DNA of 10,809 nt from an uncultured Bacilli bacterium (GTDB taxonomy: Bacteria; Bacillota_I; Bacilli_A; RF39; UBA660). The first letter of the stretch is position 1. Every line of letters starts with the position of its first letter. Positions 6,733 through 10,809 of this stretch are shown piece after piece. The notes under the pieces are model-generated. The model was not told the DNA's origin. It ran no database searches and worked only from the letters and a program-made list of their open reading frames with translations. The DNA is taken from contig CALVUW010000032.1 of the NCBI GenBank assembly GCA_944363695.1, positions 1 to 10,809 of the forward strand, written 5' to 3'. Position numbers and translations under genes: made by a program.

Positions 6733-7733
6733 TTCTTCCCTCCTTGGTGGATGTTAAACATAATACCACCAACAATCATTCCTAAATAATAGGTAATAAA
6801 ACGCCAAGTAATCATAATAGCACTCAATTCACTACTTGGTAAAAAGTTTGCAAACATTTGCATGAATCCATACTCAATACCACCAGTGGCACCAGGAATT
6901 GGTACAAAAGCTCCGATAATTAAAACATAAGCGGAAGCAACCATCGAATTAATAAGGGTTAAACTAGTATAATCATGCAAACTATATGTCAAAAATAGCG
7001 GGATACTGTAAAAACAAGCTAAACTTAATAAATGTAAGGCTACGCCTATTACAAATAATTTCTTTTTCTTTTTTAGTTCTTTTGTGTATTGATGAAAATC
7101 TTCTAACCGTTCTTCCCATTTTTGCATTGTTGCTTTTTTGTCTTTTATAAAGTGTAATTTCGTACAAAGATTAACAATAACTCGCATCACAAAATTAGTA
7201 AATTTTTTTGATATGGCAATAAAGAATAAGAAGACAGCAACAATAGTATTAATAAAGAAGCCAAGAACAATTAGATTTTTTAGTAATACATTATTCTGTA
7301 AAACGCCAGTTGCAGCATTATAGCTAACTGCAAAAATTCCAAAAATAACTAAAGCTAGTTGATAAACAATAAAGTTTTGCATAATGATATTAGTCGCCCT
7401 TGTAGTACGAATACCATGTTCTTTCAACATATATACTTCCATCGGTTGACCACCCGTAGAAAAAGGGGTAATACCATTAAAAAATTGGGTAATAATATTG
7501 TGAACAAAGGCTTCTTTTAAAGATAAAACTTTTTTATCATGTACCCAAATATAATTCACAACTGCTTTTAGAAAGATATAGATTCCATAAAGAAGTATAG
7601 CTAGTAAAATAAATCGATAATCCATACGGCCAAAAGTAGCGATAATAGCATTAAAATCATCTTTTAAGGCCAAAAACAATACCAATAGTGTAACTAATAA
7701 AATGATAAGACTATTTCGTTTAATATGTTTCAT
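6729..7733 (-). CDS. Flippase-like integral membrane protein (LPG synthase TM / UPF0104 family)
   Basis: A polytopic membrane protein of 334 residues, the usual length of stand-alone members of the lysylphosphatidylglycerol synthase transmembrane family. Hydrophobic segments lie near 8-23, 40-60, 120-137, 151-175, 226-250, 258-279 and 305-326. Family-typical motifs are FFNGITPFSTGGQPMEVY (84-101) and VPIPGATGGIEYGF (277-290). A basic cytoplasmic loop (about 195-225, KKKKK) precedes the C-terminal half. There is no lysyltransferase domain, so it is unlikely to make lysyl-PG. A role in moving or supporting synthesis of membrane lipids or glycolipids is inferred from the family and from the glucosyltransferase next door. 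It overlaps the genes on both sides by 4 nt (ATGA), so translation is coupled. Its own SD (AAGGA about 12 nt upstream) is weak, in keeping with dependence on coupling. Confidence 0.88.
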   Translation of the reverse strand: MKHIKRNSLIILLVTLLVLFLALKDDFNAIIATFGRMDYRFILLAILLYGIYIFLKAVVNYIWVHDKKVLSLKEAFVHNIITQFFNGITPFSTGGQPMEVYMLKEHGIRTTRATNIIMQNFIVYQLALVIFGIFAVSYNAATGVLQNNVLLKNLIVLGFFINTIVAVFLFFIAISKKFTNFVMRVIVNLCTKLHFIKDKKATMQKWEERLEDFHQYTKELKKKKKLFVIGVALHLLSLACFYSIPLFLTYSLHDYTSLTLINSMVASAYVLIIGAFVPIPGATGGIEYGFMQMFANFLPSSELSAIMITWRFITYYLGMIVGGIMFNIHQGGKK

Positions 7734-8224
7734 GCAATAACTTTGTCCTTCGTTTCTTCTTTTGTTAAAACAAATGGTGTTTGATAATCATCACTACCTA
7801 ATGAGATAAATCCCATCTCTTCTAGACTGTTTTGTAATGAGATATCTTCATTAATAGAAGTTACAAAAATTTCTTCCATTCCCAGCGAAAAAGCATAATC
7901 AACAGCCACTTGAATGATTGGTCGATTTTTTACATGCTTTTTCCTCAACACCTGTGGAAAACTCAAAAAAGCTTGTCTAATATCTTTTTCACCGTGAAAA
8001 TAACAATAATCTGTTATTTTATCATTGGCAATAATCGCAATATAATCTTCCACAATTGGATTAATACTCTTATCTTTTAAATATGTTACTTGATCTTTAC
8101 TTTGCGCTTGCTCCTGCAATTTTTTGGCCACATTTTCTATATCATTACGTAGACAAAAATCGTTTAGCAGTTCAAGCTGCGCTGTATTATACGGATCGAT
8201 AATTTCTACTTTCTTTACTTCCAT
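7730..8224 (-). CDS. GNAT-like protein, possibly degenerate acyltransferase
   Basis: 164 residues. The clearest signal is in the second half: RKKHVKNRPIIQVAVDYAFSLGMEEIFVTS at 94-123, split by eye as acetyl-CoA loop, helix and strand, followed by NEDISLQNSLEEMGFISLG, which resembles the closing NxxAIxLYExxGF helix-strand of GNAT acyltransferases. The usual Arg/Gln-x-x-Gly-x-Gly/Ala pyrophosphate loop reads R-K-K-H-V-K, without the glycines, so cofactor binding is doubtful. The N-terminal half (1-60) is helical and unrecognised. No signal peptide or membrane span. The ATG at 8224 comes one base after the pgk stop, with AGAGGA inside the pgk tail. The stop overlaps the flippase start as ATGA. 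Tight coupling suggests it works with the membrane-lipid genes, but its substrate cannot be read from the sequence. Confidence 0.7.
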   Translation of the reverse strand: MEVKKVEIIDPYNTAQLELLNDFCLRNDIENVAKKLQEQAQSKDQVTYLKDKSINPIVEDYIAIIANDKITDYCYFHGEKDIRQAFLSFPQVLRKKHVKNRPIIQVAVDYAFSLGMEEIFVTSINEDISLQNSLEEMGFISLGSDDYQTPFVLTKEETKDKVIA

Positions 8225-8225
8225 A

Positions 8226-9404
8226 CTATTCCTCTTCTATTTTTTCTAATCCTGGCATACTAGTACCTTCCAAGTATTTTAAGGTTGCTCCTCCTCCAGT
8301 TGATACATGATATAGCTGATCTTCTATATGAAGGTTTGTAGCTACCGCTACAATATCACCACCAGCAACAATCGTTTTTATTTGTTTTTCTGCCAAATAT
8401 TTTAAAATTTCTTCTGTTCCTTTAGCATAATTTGATAATTCATATACGCCCAAAGGACCATTCCATACCACCATTTTAGCAGAAGTTAAATATTTTTTAA
8501 ATAACTGAATTGTTTTTTGTCCAATATCTAGCCCAATGTCATTAAATTCAAGTTCATTAATATCCTTCATTTTCCCTGGTTGATCTTCCATGGCGGTATT
8601 GCAATGGATATCAATTGGTAAAATTATTTTAGCAGCATACTTTTTAACTATTTCCTGGCAAAATGATAAGGAATCTACATCAACTAATGAATTACCAACT
8701 TCATAACCTTCTGCTTGTAAAAATGTAAATGCCATTCCTCCACCAATTAGCAATTGATCACATTTAGGTAATAGGTTCTTTATCAACGGTATCTTATCAT
8801 GTACTTTACCTCCACCTAAAACAATTACAAATGGCCGTTTTGGTTTTTTTACAGTATCTAAGGCTGTTATTTCTTTTTCTACCAAAAATCCAATTCCACT
8901 TGGTAAGTAAGAAGCAATTCCAACATTAGAAGCATGCTTACGATGAAGTGTTCCAAAAGCATCATTAATGAAGATATCTCCTAAGCTAGCCCAATATTTA
9001 GCTAATTCCATATCACATTGACTTTCTTTTTTTCCATCTAAATCCTCAAAACGAGTATTTTGTAATAATAGAACTTGTCCTTCTTTTAAGTTGGCAATAG
9101 CCTGTTCTACTTCTTTTCCTCTAGTAAAAGGAATAAAGATAACTTTTTTTTCTAATAGTTCTGATAGACGCTTAGCTACCGGTTTTAAGTCGTTTTTCTT
9201 TTTGTCTGCCTCTTCCTTTATTCTGCCAAGATGTGATAATACAATTACTTTTGCCTGCTGATTTATAGCATACTGAATTGTTTCTACACTTTTTTTAATT
9301 CTAGTGTCATCTACAATTTTTCCGTTTTGCAACGGAACATTTAAATCACTACGTATAATTACTTTTTTATGTGCGAGATGAAAATCTCTAATACTTTTTT
9401 TCAA
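8226..9404 (-). CDS. pgk: Phosphoglycerate kinase
   Basis: Makes ATP and 3-phosphoglycerate from 1,3-bisphosphoglycerate and ADP in cytosolic glycolysis. 392 residues, the normal bacterial length. Motifs: KVIIRSDLNVP (14-24, family signature), DDTRI (32-36), SHLGR (57-61), NTRFE (116-120), NDAFGTLHRKHAS (147-159), GGGKVHDKI (197-205), NGPLGVYE (315-322), AGGD (347-350) and STGGGATLKYLEG (368-380). Several core motifs differ from the common forms GGAKVSDKI, GPMGVFE and GGGDS. The start is TTG 9404: an in-frame TGA lies just upstream, the next residues (KKSIRDFHLAHKK) match the family's usual beginning, and AAAGGA is nine bases away. It follows gapA after an intrinsic terminator and its own extended -10 promoter, and it heads the run that extends to 4298. 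Confidence 0.97.
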   Translation of the reverse strand: MKKSIRDFHLAHKKVIIRSDLNVPLQNGKIVDDTRIKKSVETIQYAINQQAKVIVLSHLGRIKEEADKKKNDLKPVAKRLSELLEKKVIFIPFTRGKEVEQAIANLKEGQVLLLQNTRFEDLDGKKESQCDMELAKYWASLGDIFINDAFGTLHRKHASNVGIASYLPSGIGFLVEKEITALDTVKKPKRPFVIVLGGGKVHDKIPLIKNLLPKCDQLLIGGGMAFTFLQAEGYEVGNSLVDVDSLSFCQEIVKKYAAKIILPIDIHCNTAMEDQPGKMKDINELEFNDIGLDIGQKTIQLFKKYLTSAKMVVWNGPLGVYELSNYAKGTEEILKYLAEKQIKTIVAGGDIVAVATNLHIEDQLYHVSTGGGATLKYLEGTSMPGLEKIEEE

Positions 9405-9426
9405 AAATCCTCATCCTTTCTTTTTC

Positions 9427-9435
9427 AGTATACCA
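9427..9435 (-). promoter_or_regulatory. Extended -10 promoter for pgk
   Basis: The minus strand reads TGGTATACT, an extended -10 (TGnTATAAT-like), 22 bases before the TTG start. The -35 region is poor (TTGTTT at a 15-nt spacing), which extended -10 promoters tolerate. Transcription would start near 9420, leaving a leader of about 16 nt that is little more than the ribosome binding site. Confidence 0.55.
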
Positions 9436-9443
9436 TCTTTTTC

Positions 9444-9482
9444 ACAAAAACAAAAGACAGCCACTTGTTCTTACTGCCTTTT
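9444..9482 (-). terminator. Intrinsic terminator between gapA and pgk
   Basis: On the minus strand, about 10 bases after the gapA stop, AAAAGGCAG pairs with CTGTCTTTT (9 bp including one G-T) around a 13-nt loop. TTTTGTTTTTG follows, overlapping the stem end. It should partly or fully uncouple gapA transcripts from pgk. Confidence 0.7.
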
Positions 9483-9491
9483 TCTTACATC

Positions 9492-10496
9492 TTATAACTG
9501 AATAAAATATTTAACAGTTCTTACCATTTGTGCTGAATAGCTCATTTCATTATCATACCAAGCAACGACTTTGACAAGTTGAGAACCATCTACTTCATTA
9601 ACAGCGGTTAATAGACTATCAACCAAAGCGCCATAATGCATACCAATAACATCACTTGAGACAATTGGGTCTTCAGTACAGCCTAATGTCTGATTACAAT
9701 GTGCTTTTAAGGTTTCATTAATCATATCTACTGTTACATTTTGTTTTAATTTTAATACTAAATCAACAACAGATCCTGTAATGACAGGAACCCGCATCGC
9801 CGTTCCTGCTAGTTTACCTTCCAAATTAGGAATCACTTTTCCAATCGCACTAGCAGCACCAGTAGAAGCTGGTACAATATTAGCAGCACTAGCACGACCA
9901 CGACGCGCATAAATTCCTTTTTTGTGAGCTACATCCAAGGTTGCTTGATCATTTGTATAGGCATGAACGGTTGTCATAAATCCTTGTTCAATTCCATACA
10001 CATCATCTAATACTTTTACCACTGGAGCAAGACAGTTAGTTGTACAACTAGCAGCGGAAATGATTTTCTCTTCTCCTGTTAAAATATTTTCATTAACACC
10101 ATAGACAATTGTTTTTGCATCATCTTTTGTCGGAGCTGAAATAACCACTTTCTTAGCACCAGCTTCTAGATGCGCAGATGCTTTTTCTACAGAAGTAAAT
10201 AATCCTGTACATTCCAATACTAAATCAATATCTAATTCTTTCCAAGGTAAATTTTTCGGATCTTTTTCGGCATATACTTTTATTTTTTTTGATCCTATAA
10301 TTAATTCATCTTGATCAAAACTAATTTCATCTTCTCGATATCGACGATGAGCTGTATCATATTTTAGCAGATAAGCTAATTGTTCTGCGTCCGTTAAATC
10401 ATTGATAGCAACTACCTCTAAGTCAGGATCTTGATCCATTAAGCGAAATACTAATCTTCCTATTCTACCAAACCCATTAATTGCAACTTTTTTCAT
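9492..10496 (-). CDS. gapA: Glyceraldehyde-3-phosphate dehydrogenase, type I
   Basis: Oxidises glyceraldehyde 3-phosphate to 1,3-bisphosphoglycerate with NAD+ and phosphate in the cytosol. 334 residues, typical length. Rossmann start MKKVAINGFGRIGR (1-14); INDLTD (31-36) with D33 at the end of the second strand, favouring NAD over NADP; catalytic C151 in SAASCTTNCLAP; H178 in TTVHAYTNDQ; phosphate-site ANIVPASTGAASAIGKV; MRVPVITGSVVDL; and WYDNEMSYSAQMVRT near the end. All essential residues are present. The ATG at 10496 has AAGGAG seven bases upstream. A 57-residue membrane protein gene ends 32 nt before it without a terminator, so the two probably share a transcript. A terminator follows. 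No cggR-like repressor gene precedes it in this window. The NAD-type reading points to the glycolytic rather than the gluconeogenic enzyme. Confidence 0.98.
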   Translation of the reverse strand: MKKVAINGFGRIGRLVFRLMDQDPDLEVVAINDLTDAEQLAYLLKYDTAHRRYREDEISFDQDELIIGSKKIKVYAEKDPKNLPWKELDIDLVLECTGLFTSVEKASAHLEAGAKKVVISAPTKDDAKTIVYGVNENILTGEEKIISAASCTTNCLAPVVKVLDDVYGIEQGFMTTVHAYTNDQATLDVAHKKGIYARRGRASAANIVPASTGAASAIGKVIPNLEGKLAGTAMRVPVITGSVVDLVLKLKQNVTVDMINETLKAHCNQTLGCTEDPIVSSDVIGMHYGALVDSLLTAVNEVDGSQLVKVVAWYDNEMSYSAQMVRTVKYFIQL

Positions 10497-10528
10497 ATTT
10501 AATCTCCTTCTCTATTAGTTTATCTAGT

Positions 10529-10702
10529 TTATGGGGAAACAAACGTATTTTCTTCTGTTTGTTGATTATTATTACTATTAGCCCCATGATCTACGCCATA
10601 ATTAAATGAAATAATAGCTACTATTAATAAAACTAAGACTAAAAATGATATAAAAGCTAATAATGTACCTAATCCCCAGCCATGATTATTTAGTTTATAC
10701 AT
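10529..10702 (-). CDS. 57-residue single-span membrane microprotein upstream of gapA
   Basis: A small gene with ATG at 10702 and TAA at 10529, preceded by GAAGGTGA five bases from the start (good match to the anti-SD). The protein has a short N-terminus MYKLNNHGWGLGT, one hydrophobic helix at about 13-33 (LLAFISFLVLVLLIVAIISF), and a polar Asn/Gln/Glu-rich tail of about 24 residues (NSNNNQQTEEN). There is no cleavage site or lipobox. The GWGLGT motif just before the helix resembles small membrane proteins I recall from gut Firmicutes, but I cannot name a family. It lies 32 nt upstream of gapA with no terminator between. The function is unknown. Confidence rests on the ribosome binding site, clean composition and the otherwise empty interval. 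Confidence 0.7.
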   Translation of the reverse strand: MYKLNNHGWGLGTLLAFISFLVLVLLIVAIISFNYGVDHGANSNNNQQTEENTFVSP

Positions 10703-10726
10703 ATATTCACCTTCATTTCTTCTTTT

Positions 10727-10743
10727 ATTTTAACAAAATTATA
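10727..10743 (-). promoter_or_regulatory. Promoter-like region before the microprotein and gapA
   Basis: Two overlapping -10 candidates lie on the minus strand: TATAAT (10743-10738), and an extended TGTTAAAAT (10735-10727). Neither has a convincing TTGACA at 16-18 nt. Either would give a leader of about 20-30 nt before the ATG at 10702. The location just after a terminator supports a promoter here. Which element is used is unclear. Confidence 0.5.
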
Positions 10744-10746
10744 GAC

Positions 10747-10776
10747 AAAAGAAAAGGAATAAGCTAAGACTTATTC
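10747..10776 (-). terminator. Intrinsic terminator of an upstream gene outside the window
   Basis: A perfect 7-bp hairpin, GAATAAG-TCTTAG-CTTATTC on the minus strand, is followed by CTTTTCTTTT. It reads as the terminator of a minus-strand gene lying beyond the right edge. The remaining bases, 10777-10809, show nothing else I can support. Confidence 0.6.
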
Positions 10777-10809
10777 AATAATGTGAAATGAAAAAGTAAA
10801 ATGCGCTTA

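Noticed and set aside
6982..7323. Short open frames on both strands inside the flippase-like gene
   Set aside because: They overlap a well-supported membrane protein in other frames, and their composition is that of a shifted frame.
1..10809. Mycoplasma-type genetic code (TGA as Trp)
   Set aside because: TGA ends the flippase-like and GNAT-like genes at ATGA overlaps, and Trp positions in conserved motifs use TGG.
1..10809. Mobile elements, CRISPR arrays, tRNA or rRNA genes
   Set aside because: I saw no transposase or integrase, regularly spaced repeats, tRNA cloverleaf with CCA-type end, or rRNA motifs.

Overview
The window is AT-rich (about one third G+C by eye), and every gene lies on the minus strand, so transcription runs from high to low coordinates. 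The genes carry strong AAGGAGG-type ribosome binding sites, use TGG for Trp and use TGA as a stop (at both ATGA gene overlaps), so the code is the standard bacterial one. A clear spo0A, low-GC glycolytic genes and a glycolipid-type glycosyltransferase point to a Firmicutes/Bacilli lineage near the Erysipelotrichia or the uncultured gut Bacilli that border the Mollicutes. That placement is an inference; there is no rRNA here.

Layout in the direction of transcription. (1) 10809-10497: the terminator of an unseen upstream gene, a promoter-like region, and a 57-residue single-span membrane microprotein that leads directly into gapA. (2) 10496-9492: gapA (GAPDH), followed by an intrinsic terminator and an extended -10 promoter. 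(3) 9404-4298: a tight run of pgk, a GNAT-like protein, a flippase-like multispan membrane protein, a family-4 diacylglycerol glucosyltransferase-like enzyme, tpiA and an unknown 167-residue protein. Gaps are 1 nt, 4-nt overlaps (twice), a 23-nt overlap and 22 nt, and the run ends in a terminator that overlaps the last stop codon. (4) 4205-3429: spo0A as its own unit, with a perfect Spo0A-binding 0A box upstream that lies inside the preceding terminator. (5) 3308-1: a consensus sigma-A promoter, an AAA/DUF4143-type ATPase with altered catalytic motifs, gpmI, and the start of a zinc-finger-like unknown protein cut by the left edge.

Functionally, gapA, pgk, tpiA and gpmI cover the triose part of glycolysis. 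Unlike the classic gapA-pgk-tpiA-gpmI-eno cluster, this one is broken up by a three-gene envelope-lipid cassette, spo0A and an AAA ATPase; no cggR-type regulator and no enolase is visible. The most notable items are the 0A box beside spo0A, the doubly altered AAA/DUF4143 protein, the lipid cassette coupled to glycolytic genes, the microprotein before gapA, and several unusual substitutions in TPI and PGK. I found no mobile element, CRISPR array, tRNA or rRNA.
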